Assembly (NCBI RefSeq): GCF_027172205.1 | Contig: NC_070614.1 | Location: 46,564,001 to 46,628,000, forward strand | DNA length: 64,000 bases | DNA from: Podarcis raffonei | Taxonomy: Eukaryota > Chordata > Lepidosauria > Squamata > Lacertidae | Direction of reading: 5' to 3' | Part shown: positions 1 through 10,624 of the stretch, piece by piece | Numbering within the stretch: position 1 is the first letter of the stretch | How the letters are laid out: each line of letters begins with the position of its first letter | The notes under the pieces: generated by a model | Told to the model about the DNA's origin: nothing | Database searches by the model: none | The model's input: only the letters and a program-made list of their open reading frames with translations | Position numbers and translations under genes: made by a program

Positions 1-1000
1 AGGGTGGAGCCGAATGTTCCCCTGTCTTCCCTCTAATGTCACTAAGTCTGGGATCCTGGGAAGGATGAAAACTCCTGGCCAGAATTCCAATACACTTGCT
101 GCTGCTGTGCCCGACTCCACTTGCAACCTTGGGGTGGAGGAGAGAAAGAAGAAGATAAGCTAATGTATTGTAATCATTATTATTTATTTATTTATTATAC
201 CGCCCTTCATCTGAGGATCACAGGGCAGTTTGCAGTACAGGCATCCCCTCCACATACACATACACACAATCAATTAATAATCAACTGTGTATACACGCAG
301 TGCTGGGAAATAATCAAATAATTCAATTCAAACCAGGAAATGGTGGGAGAGAGCTGGAGAGTGCTTGTGGCTCATGGATAGACCATCCCCGGAGCTGAGA
401 GAGGAAGCCCATTAGAGACCAGAAGTGTAGTGGGGCTTTGTTTAGGCTGCTCAGCCTCCCTGCCTAACAGACGATGTGTGGGGCAGCGCAGCAGCAGCAG
501 TCACTTTTCCACACGTCCTCCAGCCTCCTGCCCACCCCAGAGCTTCAATTCTAGTTGTTGATATTTTGGGACACAGTATTTTTGGTATGGGTTGAAGAGA
601 GAGTGGCAGAGAGGGAGTTTAAAGGGTCTTTAAAGGGTGCTCCCCACATTATGTGATTTCACTTAAGCGTGAGGGGGCCCGGAATGTAACCCCAAGATAA
701 GTGGGGAGTCACCTGCATAAAAACACAACGATGCATAACATAATTACAAATGAAATCCTCCCCCAAACCACAAACACAGTTTCAAAGGCCATAGATTATT
801 TAATTAGCCAAAGGTACAGAGAGGATGAATTTTTTTTTCCTGGCACCTAAATATATGAAAGGAAGGCACCAGATGAGCCTCTCTGGGGAGAGCATTCCAC
901 AAACAGTAAGAAGAAAAGGGCTTACTGTTTCTAAAGGTGAGCCCCGCTCTAAATGAACTGTTGGAAAATAACTCCTCCCTCTGGAAAATAATTGATGAAA
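1..1000. other. Gene-free left edge with repeat debris
   Basis: No convincing gene is seen. A TTTA-rich stretch at about 173-260, followed by 'taccgcccttcatctgagg', looks like the 3' tail of a CR1/L2-group LINE in reverse orientation. Bases about 75-160 (around 'acacttgctgctgc' and 'gtggaggagagaaagaag') resemble 13075-13150 and are part of a diverged duplication of the sequence flanking the A-type ORs. The rest (about 330-800) is unassigned. Confidence 0.4.
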
Positions 1001-1079
1001 TAGTATTATGTTTCTCCTTTTGAATGCAACCTGTCAATATCATGCCAGCACACATGTTTCAGAGTAGGAGAATATAGTA

Positions 1080-1470
1080 GCTGAATCATAGATCGTCTGC
1101 TTTGCCTGAATAAGATCCCAGGTGCAACCTCTACCATGTCCAGGCAGAGAAATTGCTGGAGAAATTGCCAACCCAACCGGGATATAGGATTGAACATGGG
1201 ACTGTTTGAACCTGGCAGGGGCTGCTGGGAATTGTAATCCAAACACATTGATAGCACAAGGTTGGAGAAGACTGATTCATGCATGCAGCAGAAATCTGGT
1301 CTGTTCAGTATAATTGTCATCTTCCCAAGGTACCTTTAAATAAAGTGTGCATTGCTGGTATTCTATAGAGAGGATTATGAAAGGCACCCAGCCGTGGTAA
1401 GACTAATGGACTTGGAAAACTTACATCATTTCTGTTTGAGACTTTCAGCTGATAACTGCACCATACTTAG
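1080..1470 (+). other. Conserved block upstream of A-type OR (copy 0, oldest)
   Basis: This segment aligns by eye with 16.97-17.37 kb, 23.3-23.7 kb, 46.7-47.07 kb and 52.7-53.09 kb. Shared landmarks in order are a tRNA-SINE-like stretch, 'ggctgctggga', 'ggttggagaag', 'ctttaaataaag', 'attctat.gagaggat' and 'gctgata.ctgca'. It lies about 850 bases before the intact OR at 2187, so it may hold that gene's promoter or first exon. Unlike the other four copies, it lacks a GTRAGG splice donor at its right end. Confidence 0.5.
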
Positions 1471-2186
1471 GCAACACTCTACAAATTTACTCTACACACA
1501 AACACTTATCTCTTATTTAACTTATGGATCAAGATGGGTAGCTTTGCTTTTTGTGTAATGTTTACTTTTCTCTTTGTTTTCTTTTTTGTTGGTTTTAATG
1601 TCTCTGTTCTTTTGTTTATATATTGTAAGTCACTTAAAATTACTTTAGTAAAACAGTGACCAGTAAATTTAATGATGTGAATAATAGACACACTATTATC
1701 TATGCTATACTACACAATCCAATAATTACATAGCAAAAAGTTAGCATTTTAATTGTTTTAGCGCTTGAACTGAAAATGCATATGAGGCTCTCCTCTCCAG
1801 GAAGGTATTTAAAGAGCAAATTTTTGATGTCTAGGAGCCAATAAAACTGCTTAGAGGTTTCAATACAACCAAGCAGTACATAAACATTGCAAAATAAATT
1901 GTTTTTTAATTACAGTAAGAAGTCAGTCCCACAGGGTTCAATGGAAATTTGAACACTAGTAATGTATGAGAAAATGTTGATTTTTTTTTTTAAAATGTAT
2001 TCTTTTAGAAGATTGGGATGCTCTGGTTTTAAGTGTAAGCCTTTTTGCAACTGTAAGGGAGGGGGACCCTGTTAGTGTCCAGATTACTGGAAGAGATGAA
2101 AAACAGCTTTCCTTAAATCATACAAACCCTAAAGTGTATATGTGTGTGTTTCATCTGCTTGATCATCCCACAACTCCACTTTGGCC

Positions 2187-3134
2187 ATGGGAATGAGGAA
2201 TCACAGCAGCATGGAACAGGTGACCGAGTTCATCTTAATTGGCTTCCAACTTCCTAGGCAATGGGAGCTCTTCCTTTTCGTGGTGCTGCTTCTTGTTTTC
2301 CTGTTAACGGTAGCTGGGAATATCACCATCATCACACTGGTATGCTTGGACCAGCGCCTCCAAACCCCCATGTACTTTTTCCTCTGCAACCTCTCACTCA
2401 TTGAGGTCTTCTTCGTCACATCTATCATCCCCAAGATGCTGGTGAACATGGTTTCTCTGAACAAAGCCATCTCTTACTCGGGCTGTGTGGCCCAATGCTA
2501 TTTCTACTTCTCCTTTGGCGGCAGTGAAGCCATCCTTATTGCCGTGATGGCCTTTGATCGCTATGTCGCCATCTGCAAACCTCTTCGCTATACCATCATC
2601 ATGAATGGATGGGTCTGCACCGATCTGGTCTTGGGCTGCTGGGTTTGTGGTTCCGTCACTACACTTGTCCCCGTCATCCTGCTCTTGGACCTATCCTTCT
2701 GTGGCTCTAACACCATTGACCATTTCTTCTGTGACTATGCCCCGATGATAAAGCTTTCTTGTAATGATGTACATTTCAACCTGGCTCTGGAGAATGTCGT
2801 GTCCTCGGTGGTGCTCCTGGGCTCTTTGTTTGCCACTCTTCTCTCTTACGTCTACATCATTGCCACCATCTTGCGCATGCAGTCCACCACAGGTCGACTA
2901 AAGACATTTTCCACCTGTGCATCTCACATCACTGTTGCTTCCATCTTTTATCTCTGTTCAATCTTCATGTACTCTTTACCCAGCCAGGGATACTCCCAGG
3001 ATGTCCAGATGGGCATTGCTGTCCTTACAGCAGCTGTTACACCTTTACTGAACCCTTTTATTTATAGTCTAAGGAATGAGAAGGTAAAGGAGGTATTCAA
3101 AGACTTTCTGAAGAAAAGGAGATTCACACTGTGA
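2187..3134 (+). CDS. Olfactory receptor, class II, subgroup A (OR11/OR6-like), intact
   Basis: This is a 315-residue odorant receptor expected in the ciliary membrane of olfactory neurons. Visible hallmarks: an N-glycosylation sequon NHS at residues 5-7; TM1 about 28-50 with GN at 44-45; PMYFFL at 61-66; Cys100 before TM3, which would pair with the extracellular loop Cys set 172/182/192; MAFDRYVAIC at 121-130; KTFSTCASH at 239-247; and NPFIYSLRN at 289-297. TM6 has FYLCSIF where most ORs have FYG. The ATG at 2187 is chosen because the paralogue at 10625 starts at the matching position (MGLRNQSS) and it follows 'TTGGCC', a good Kozak context; the upstream in-frame TTG is not a start. AATAAA at 3302 is a candidate poly(A) signal. 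Family-level naming is uncertain; OR identity is certain. Confidence 0.96.
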   Translation: MGMRNHSSMEQVTEFILIGFQLPRQWELFLFVVLLLVFLLTVAGNITIITLVCLDQRLQTPMYFFLCNLSLIEVFFVTSIIPKMLVNMVSLNKAISYSGCVAQCYFYFSFGGSEAILIAVMAFDRYVAICKPLRYTIIMNGWVCTDLVLGCWVCGSVTTLVPVILLLDLSFCGSNTIDHFFCDYAPMIKLSCNDVHFNLALENVVSSVVLLGSLFATLLSYVYIIATILRMQSTTGRLKTFSTCASHITVASIFYLCSIFMYSLPSQGYSQDVQMGIAVLTAAVTPLLNPFIYSLRNEKVKEVFKDFLKKRRFTL

Positions 3135-3869
3135 GAATGAAGTAACTCTTTGATTCATCTTGCTCTTTCGTCATAGCATCCTGCTGATTCAGTTTGTACT
3201 GGTTGATTGGAATGCGAACAAGGGTGTTGAACTGCTGGTTGTGTTGTTTCTTCTGCATTGATGTAGTTTGATAGGAAGAAGTGACCCCTTCTTTCAACTT
3301 CAATAAAGGTAATTAAACAATTGCACCATCAAATCACTGCAAGAATGTTGGAAGTGCAATTCAGTCACCACATGTAAAATGACCGTATATAAAAAACTGG
3401 GTAACTGGGGTTTGACCTTCACTCTGTGTGTTCCAGTCCATGTTTTCTGGCAATTAGAGCTGCTGGAATAAAGGGTGAAAAGTAGGATTAAATATCCTGT
3501 AGATCCCTTGCTAGTATTCTTGGGGATGCAGTCTCAAATTTAATTCTCCCCCTCTTCCTGAATAAGTCCCAATCCAGGGAAAGTATATATTGACACTGCT
3601 ACTGGCATCTTCATGAGTTTTCCCACTGCCTGAAACTATTGGAATGCTCTATCCTTCTCATACTTCTGTAGAAACTGAGCTCCATCTGATAAAGACAGAC
3701 AACTGTCATAACTGTGTGTATGATTCTTATCTGCATGCCTTGGGAGTTTAAGTTATTGTGACTTATATTGTAATTTGATATTCTTTGAGAAATTTATTGG
3801 AATTGATTATGGCATAGGGTTTTTAGGGGATAGTGTAGAGAGTTTTCATTAGAACTGAGCTGAAATATC
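3135..3869. other. 3' flank of the OR at 2187
   Basis: The first 300 bases or so are homologous to the 3' flank of the OR at 10625 (shared 'gggtaactggg' near 3400 and 11800), so the gene duplication carried its downstream sequence along. AATAAA lies at 3302-3307. Nothing else is recognised. Confidence 0.5.
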
Positions 3870-4272
3870 AAATAATTGTCACTGTGAGAAAGTTCTTCCT
3901 GGTGCTTAGCCAAAATCTCCTTTCTTGTAACTTGAATGCATTGATTCAGGTCCTACTCTCTGGAGCAGGAGAAAACAAGCTTGCTCTATATTCCCCAAGT
4001 GGTAGCCCTTTAGATATTTGAAGACGCAAAGGCAAATCTAGGGGAACAAAACTGGTTTGATTGCACTGGCCACGGAACTTCTGGGGCACTGCAACAATTT
4101 GAGACACGAAAGTCTGCAAGTAGAAGAAGGCTAGCATATTTCTTCTCAGTCTCTTCTTTCCCAGAGTAAACATACCCAACTCCCTCAACTGTTCCTCATA
4201 AGGCTTGGTTACAAGACCCTTGCTAATCTTGGTTGCCCTCCTCTGTGCATGCTCCGCCTTGTCAACATCCTT
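3870..4272 (-). mobile_element. CR1 LINE 3' fragment
   Basis: Read on the minus strand the sequence gives the familiar CR1 reverse-transcriptase C-terminal and 3'UTR text, including 'tgagggagttgggtatgttt' and 'gagggcaaccaagattagc'. It is 5'-truncated and decayed, with no open frame of note. Confidence 0.65.
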
Positions 4273-4992
4273 AAATTATTCTTTATCACAAACTTTTTCC
4301 TAGAGACAAATTTTTGTACACATTATGTGGCTCAAGGACAGTTGAGTTTCAGTATGCATACTATTTCAGAAAGTGTGACTTAGGTAGGTTTGTGTTTAAA
4401 TGCAAGCTAAATTAAATCTTTCCCACCAGTTCAGAGAGGTGTATATATGATACTATTTACATGATACTCCCACTTGCACATTCAGTGTGATATCATATCC
4501 ATCGTCCACACACATTAAAGCTGTGTTTTCAGTGTTTGTGGAATGGGTCCTATTCAGATACAGCTGTATGCATTAGAACTCTGAGGCAAAATTTAGTTAC
4601 TCAAAGAGATATCTGTCTTTAAGTTTCCTTTCATTAATGCTGAATGTGTGGCTAATAGAAATGAGGAGAGAACCTACCTATTTCTGGCTTCCAAAAGAAA
4701 ATAGGTGAACCCAAAAACCACCATTTCCCCAAAAGTATGCTTCTCAAATTTTGCAATGCTGTCATTCCACCAAGTAATATGTACAAAAATGCACGTACTA
4801 GAGTGAAGTGTGCGTATAAATGTGTATATTAGTGACAGTTGCTTTGCAACAATGTTTGTATTTGAGAAATGTGCAATAAAATGATGCTAATGAATTTTAA
4901 GTACAATTTTTTTAAAAATGAAAACCGATATGGAAATGTAGAGAACTGAATTTATGATTATGGGAAATTGAGAGAAACTAAAGCTGACAGGT

Positions 4993-5352
4993 GGGGACGC
5001 GGGTGGTGCTGTGGGTAAAACCTCAGTGCCTAGGGCTTGCCGATCGTCAGGTTGGCAGTTCGAATCCCCGCGGCGGGGTGCGCTCCTGTTGCTCGGTCCC
5101 AGCGCCTGCCAACCTAGCAGTTCGAAAGCACCCCCGGGTGCAAGTAGATAAATAGGGACCGCTTACTAGCGGGAAGGTAAACGGCGTTTCCGTGTGCTGT
5201 GCTGGCTTGCCAGATGCAGCTTATCACGCTGGCCACGTGACCCGGAAGTGTCTTTGGACAGTGCTGGCCCCCGGCCTCTTAAGCGAGATGGGCGCGCAAC
5301 CCCAGAGTCAGACATGACTGGCCCGTACGGGCAGGGGTACCTTTACCTTTTT
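4993..5352 (+). mobile_element. Sauria SINE, full length, with 14-bp target-site duplication
   Basis: A tRNA-like head with a B box ('ggcagttcgaatcccc'), a central body, and a BovB-type tail ending 'ggggtacctttacc' identify the squamate Sauria SINE. It is flanked by a perfect 14-base repeat, taaagctgacaggt, at 4979-4992 and 5353-5366. The perfect flanks suggest a fairly recent insertion. The family is mobilised by the BovB LINE (established knowledge). Confidence 0.93.
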
Positions 5353-5366
5353 TAAAGCTGACAGGT

Positions 5367-6206
5367 AAGAAAAATTAACAATTCACAAATATTATGTATC
5401 AGGGGCTATCTCCCATGCTCGCTTCGTTCAGCAACCCCCCTGTTCTGTTGGAGAATTTTAAGTTCAGCTGATGGATGTTGTACATATATGGGTGTTTGCT
5501 TGTTAATAAAATATCTCTTCTAAATTCATACATTGAACCTGGAGCTTCAAAGATCACACATGTTACTAGGATTGAAAACTGTGTACAACCTGCCTTCATT
5601 TTTTCTCTCCTTCCCTTCGCTGACTTCATGCAAATTCAGGATTGTGATGTGTGACTAGAAAACCTCCATTGGAGGCTACGTGATGATAACCTTACATTTT
5701 TATGCATATAGGAAGAAATACACTCCATTTGTGTTCTGGAACAGTTGACAGGTATGCATACTTTCTTTCCCCTTAATTTTTCTTTCCCCTTCTAACTCTT
5801 ACAAAGCAGATAAATGATGCCAACTATCACTTCATTATCTAAGTTTATCATGGTCCCTTGAGGCCTCCTCCAAAGCAAACACTTCTAGCTGTGAATATGT
5901 CAAGGGGAGACAATTGGTGGAAACTAGTCCCCAACACACACGTAAGGCAAACTTTAAATTGAAGAATATGTGTATGGAAGTACCCATTCAAATAGCAAAG
6001 GCACATGTTGAGTCAGGCCCAGAAATGGGGTTCACCACCTACCCTTACACCAGCCAGCTCTCTTTGCAAGCCTCCCTGCCTTTGAAGCAATGTGAAGAAA
6101 CAACAAAACAAATATTTTGAGTTGTATCCAATATTAAACCTACTTAGAGTGGACCCATTGAAGGGAAGGGGAGCCTCATATAGAAGTACCAAATTTGTGG
6201 CCCACT
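5367..6206. other. Unassigned intergenic stretch
   Basis: AT-rich sequence between two Sauria SINEs. I see no gene, RNA or recognisable repeat. Confidence 0.4.
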
Positions 6207-6216
6207 AAGCCTCTCT

Positions 6217-6562
6217 AAACCTCAGCGCCTAGGACTTGCCGATCGCATGGTCGGCGGTTCGAATCCCCGCAGCGGGGTGAGCTCCCGTCGTTTGGTCCCA
6301 GCTCCTGCCCACCTAGCAGTTTGAAAGCACTCTTAAGTGCAAGTAGATAAATAGGTACTGCTTTCTAGCGGGAAGGTAAACGGCGTTTCCGTGTGCTGCG
6401 CTAGTGCTGGCTCGCCAGAGCAGCTTCGTCACGCTGGCCACGTGACCCAGAAGTGTCCTCGGACAGCGCTGGCCCCCAGCCTCTTAAGCGAGATGGGCGC
6501 GCAACCCCAGAGTCGGACACGACTGGCCCGTACGGGCAGGGGTACCTTTACCTTTCCCTTTT
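6217..6562 (+). mobile_element. Sauria SINE, 5'-truncated, with 11-bp target-site duplication
   Basis: Same family as the copy at 4993, but it begins within the tRNA-like head ('cctcagcgcctagg'). Flanking repeats aagcctctcta lie at 6207-6217 and 6563-6573. A long frame running through 6453-7040 is chance coding across this SINE and its flank. Confidence 0.9.
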
Positions 6563-6572
6563 AAGCCTCTCT

Positions 6573-7478
6573 ATCTGGTGTCCACAACTCTCCTCAGGCC
6601 ACACCCTTCATTTGCTCTGCTTCACACCCACACATGTTATTCCACATCTGGAATGTGTCCTTGAACTCTGCTTCTTGTCTGGATGGAAGAGAGGGGAGTA
6701 TGAGTGTAAACGTGGCCCAGATAAGAGTCCTGCCCTCAGATCAATAAAGTTTCTCAACCCAGGCAATAGAAGGAGGGTGTCAGCAGACTTATATCAGAGG
6801 ACCTGCCCAAGGGACCCATTCCTGAGCAAATGTCATGTCAGTATTTACGATCTCCCTCTCACACCAAAGAGAAAGCAGGCTGGTGGTTTTATAACGTTCA
6901 GATTTATCGGTATTTACACAGTAGTTCAGTCCAAGCACACAGCTCAATCTTCCTCACTCGTTGGGTCAGTTGAGCCCACTGGAGGGTGGGCTCTTTTCCA
7001 ACAGGATATCCACCATCTGCTCGTCCTCCTGTTGGTGTGACACCAAGCCTGGACTCTTCTCATCCTCCTAGTATGAGGAGACTCAGGAGCAGATTGTCCA
7101 GTTTTCCCCTCCTCCCCTGAGAGCATGTCTGAAAGCTGCGGCCCCTCTGCCTGCCTTACGCTGTCCTGGAAATTTATGACCTGCATTCCAGGATGGGAGT
7201 GGCTTGCCTCACTTTTGAAGAAAGCAAGCCTCTGTCTCTTTCTGCCTGTCACCCCCCTTGGTCCTCGGAGCCCTCGCTGTCACTCTGGGAAATAATGTTC
7301 CTGACATGTTGCAAGCAGCCTCCTCTCTCTATTTCCCCCTTTCTTTTTCTTTTAAAGAAAGCCAGTCAGTGCCTGTCGGTCTCAGACCCCTGGAAGTGAT
7401 TAGGGGATCAAAGCAATGCTTTGGTCGAAGGAACCACTGGGCTGAGCTGATTCTGCAAGCAGCCTCCTCTTGACTGAG
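6573..7478. other. Unassigned stretch, possibly old repeat
   Basis: The segment 6840-7470 is GC-richer than its surroundings, with a pyrimidine-rich core and two copies of 'gcaagcagcctcctct' (near 7312 and 7456). It could be a decayed retroelement end, but no diagnostic protein or terminal motif is visible. No host gene is supported. Confidence 0.3.
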
Positions 7479-7550
7479 CTGGGATAGCTCAGTCAGTACA
7501 GCATGAGACTCTTAATCCCAGGGTTATGAGTTCAAGCCTCATGTTTTTGT
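7479..7550 (+). repeat. tRNA-Lys(CUU)-like relic
   Basis: 'tagctcagtcagtacagc' (A box), 'gactcttaatc' (anticodon arm with CUU) and 'gagttcaagcctc' (B box) match vertebrate tRNA-Lys-CUU in order. The 5' and 3' acceptor strands do not pair, so this is a SINE head or tRNA pseudogene rather than a working tRNA. The same head is attached to a CR1-like tail at 26.5 kb and 55.9 kb. Confidence 0.7.
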
Positions 7551-8740
7551 GATTTGTCCCCACAAAACACTTCATTACAGTTTCTTCCTATCTATTCAAA
7601 GGGCCTCTGCTGCACAATACCAAATGTAACAATTCACTGATAATTGTGTCTATGTACTGGCTCACCGGGAAAACTTCAGAAATACATATAGACATGTGAG
7701 CTCAGCTACTCAGCAGCCCCTCTGCCTGAGTGATAATTCCTGGCATCCTGATACCTGAGTGCCAGACAGGTAGCCGTTCCAGAAATAACAAAACCAGATG
7801 AAGACAAAAGGGTGTGATTAATTTGGCTGGGAAACAGGGAAATGTAAATATCTCTTTTGTTACACTTAATGGGTGTTTGGTGGAGGGCAAGGGGAACCAT
7901 GGGGCAGGGTCCAGGATGCTTCGATTACTGCCTCCAGACCTCCCCTTTCATGATGTATTAGTGATGTAGTTTTTTTTTGGGGGGGTGTAACATGGGGATT
8001 AGCAGCTAATAAAAGTTTGGGTTCTCTTTTGTTTGGGGCTTCCATCTTGTTTCACCTTGTGGCAGGTGGGAGTCCTGTCGCAACAGTCTTCAATAAAGAC
8101 CAAGCCTACTGGCTGCTGTTTTGCTCTGGTATTCCTAGCTGGTGTCCTTGTTTTTTGTCCAAGGGAGCCCTCAGATTTCTCCATTAACACTTCCAACTCT
8201 ACAATTCTGTGTTTCCATGCAGATACTGGTCTGTGCAAAATTAGCCACCTTCCTCCTCCCAGTGGGCATCAGTGACTCTCCTGGTGAGAGGTCAAGCAAG
8301 CACAGCTGTCCCACCTTGCAACCCATTATTCCAAAGTAAATGATCTGGCATTACTGTTGCAATGCTTTGAGTCCATAGTAGGGTGACCTAACAAGAGAGA
8401 AGGGTAAGATATCCCATTGGTGGCTCAGTACGGCCAATGCAGTAGTGTCCTAGTGTATTTGTTGGGGCAGCAATAGGATTGAAGGAGCCCCAGGTTTGTG
8501 GTAGCCCCACAGGTGCAGATGACCCAACAGGGTTACCACTAACCTGGAGCACTCTTGACTTTACAGACATTGCCTCTCCCTGTTCCACTACTGTCCTGAC
8601 CAGCACAATGCAGCTAATGACAGGAGGTTATTTACCTCTGTACCCAACCAGGAAACACGTTTCCTACTTAGTAACAGCAATGCACATTAAAATAATAGCA
8701 TCAGAAAACGGGGTGGGTCCTCAAGGGTAATTTAGCTGTA

Positions 8741-9370
8741 TCGTGGTACCTTGGTTCTCAAACACCTTGGTACTCAAATGCCTTGGTTCCCAAATGCTGA
8801 AAACCCAGAAGTAAGTGTTCCGGTTTTTCAATGTTTTTCAGAAGTCGAATGTCCAATGCGGTTGTCAGCTATTGTTTCCGGGGCACCTGCACCAAATAGA
8901 AGCCACACCTTGGTTTTCAAACCTTTTCAGAAGTCAAATGGACTTCCAGAACGGATTAAGTTTGAGAACCAAGGTACCACTGTATTGGCGCTTTTGTTTT
9001 TGCTATTTATTTTGCATTTTTGTTTTTGAGGCTACTGATTGATTATTGTGTGACTGCAGAAATGGATGAAAGCCCCCCATCCAAACAATGACTATCATCA
9101 CTGCAGGTAAGAATTTAATTATTTTTTATCATTTACAATATTGTCTTATTTATTTTATAGTACAGTACATTGGTTATTGCTTTCATTTTATGTCTTGTTA
9201 GATTGTAAAATTCATGTAAAATTGCTGTTTTAGGGGTTGTTTTTAAAGTCTGGAATGGATTAATCCATTTTGCATTACTTTCAATGGGAAAGCGTGCCTT
9301 GGTTTTGGAATGCTTTGGTTTTGGAATGGACTTCCGGAACTGATTAAGTTTAAGAACCAAGGTACCACTG
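8741..9370. mobile_element. Tc1/mariner-like non-autonomous element, compound
   Basis: The right end 'ggtaccactg' followed by TA (9371-9372) and the left end 'tcgtggtacc' preceded by TA (8739-8740) form inverted termini with a TA target duplication. A second internal right terminus with TA occurs at 8973-8984. The block is therefore either a 242-bp MITE abutting a longer relative, or one nested in the other. No transposase frame is present. Confidence 0.75.
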
Positions 9371-9629
9371 TAGGTCAAACCTTCTCAGGCAGGGAATCTG
9401 CTCCTACTAGCCCAAGAGAAAACATTCTGAAGTGTGCTTGATTCACCTTGAATCCCCAAGAGTGAAAGTTTTGCATGTCTACTCAGAGGAAAGCCACAGA
9501 GTTCAATGGGACTTGCTCCCTGGTATGATACAATCGTATATGTTTAACTGGGAGTAAGTCCTATTGAATTCAGAAGGAGCTCCCTTTGTGTAGATATGCA
9601 TAGCTAATGCATTGATAGTATCAAAAATA

Positions 9630-9740
9630 GGAGTGGCCCTACAGATGTTCAACTCCCAGCATCCCTGGTGATTGACCTTGCTGCCCTGGGCTATTGGGAT
9701 TTGGGAGTTCTGCAGCATCTGGATGGCCAAAGGTTAACCC
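9630..9740. repeat. Palindromic dispersed repeat
   Basis: 'ggccctacagatgttcaact' at the left and 'gttctgcagcatctggatgg' at the right form a long imperfect inverted repeat. This is a common squamate non-autonomous DNA-element type ('gatgttg.tggactacaact'). Copy b of the segmental duplication carries the same repeat at about 14430-14550; related repeats are at 38.2 kb and 44.7 kb. Confidence 0.5.
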
Positions 9741-10233
9741 CCTGGTTCTAAAGCATCAAACATTTACTTTTCAGCTCTTAATTGTTTGTAAGTATTATTC
9801 CTTTGGGAACCTCTCCAGGAAATGTAGAAAATGAAGACTTCTGGGAATTTGAGTTTACAAGCACCTGAGAAGGCATCTATCTCATCAGGTAGATGATAGA
9901 TATCCATGACAAAGAGTGCTAAGAACAGCTTCTTTCTCCTGCTATTGCCTCCTTGTGTTTATCTTCCCTTTTTATTTCCAGAAAAAGCAGCACACAAACA
10001 TTACCAGAACTCTGACAGATATACTCTGAAATCTGTATTGTTGCTCCTAATGCCACATCAAAAGAACACATTCTTGCATGCACTTTAATTTCTGTTATTA
10101 GTGGGAGTTTTGTTTTGTTTTTTTAAGTATACAATTGCTAGGAGATTCCAGTGTTCCTTGTTGGATGGGAAGAAATTTGAATGCTCTGCTTTTTATCATA
10201 TATTAAAATAGCTTTTTATTTATTTCTTCACAG

Positions 10234-10256
10234 GCTGAAGAGAGGAAACACAACAG
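10234..10256 (+). other. Putative 23-nt non-coding 5'UTR exon of OR 10625
   Basis: A 23-base segment is bounded by a pyrimidine-rich tract ending TTCACAG and a perfect donor GTAAGT. It is preserved, together with both splice sites, in the duplicate at 15044-15066 (two differences in the exon). A conserved 'ttcaacag|gtctac' at about 10354 could be the next acceptor, giving a leader of about 270 bases before the ATG. OR genes commonly have short non-coding 5' exons (established); the exon call is inference from splice signals and conservation. Confidence 0.6.
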
Positions 10257-10624
10257 GTAAGTTCAGCAAACAATAGATTGTAGGCAATAATGGATTGTAG
10301 ACTATATTAGTTGAAATTAATGAGCATGATTGGGGTCCTTTATTTTTCAACAGGTCTACCATGAGTAAAAATTAGTTGGATACAACATACAGTGGAGAAA
10401 TAAAGAGTGGCCATAGACATAAAGACCAGTGAAGAATGTCGAGAGAGAAAAGTTTTGCTCCCTCTCTCATAAGATTAAAGCTTGACGACATCCACTGAAG
10501 CCGGACGTTGGAAAACCCAGGAGAGACAAAACAAAGTACTTCACATAGCACATCCTTGACCGATGGATTGCATGTGTCTGAATGTGTTTCTTCTGCTTGA
10601 TCATTCCACAACTCCACATTCACC

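Larger units (their letters stand above)
8290..10370 (+). repeat. Segmental duplication copy a (upstream of OR 10625)
   Basis: This segment aligns by eye with 13745-15195. Shared landmarks are 'cagtgtcctag', 'ggtagcccca.aggtg', 'agaaaatgaagactt', 'aaagcagcacacaaacat', the 23-nt exon and 'tcaacaggtctac'. Copy a is interrupted by a mariner-like MITE at 8741-9370, which copy b lacks. It leads directly into the intact OR at 10625. Confidence 0.8.

Noticed and set aside
2181-2186. Start of the first OR at TTG 2181
   Set aside because: Vertebrate OR translation starts at ATG; the aligned paralogue and Kozak context support 2187.
6453-7040. 195-codon open frame
   Set aside because: It begins inside a Sauria SINE, crosses its target duplication and continues into unassigned sequence; no protein family resemblance.
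7479-7550. Functional tRNA-Lys gene
   Set aside because: Acceptor stem strands do not pair and the sequence shows SINE-type decay.
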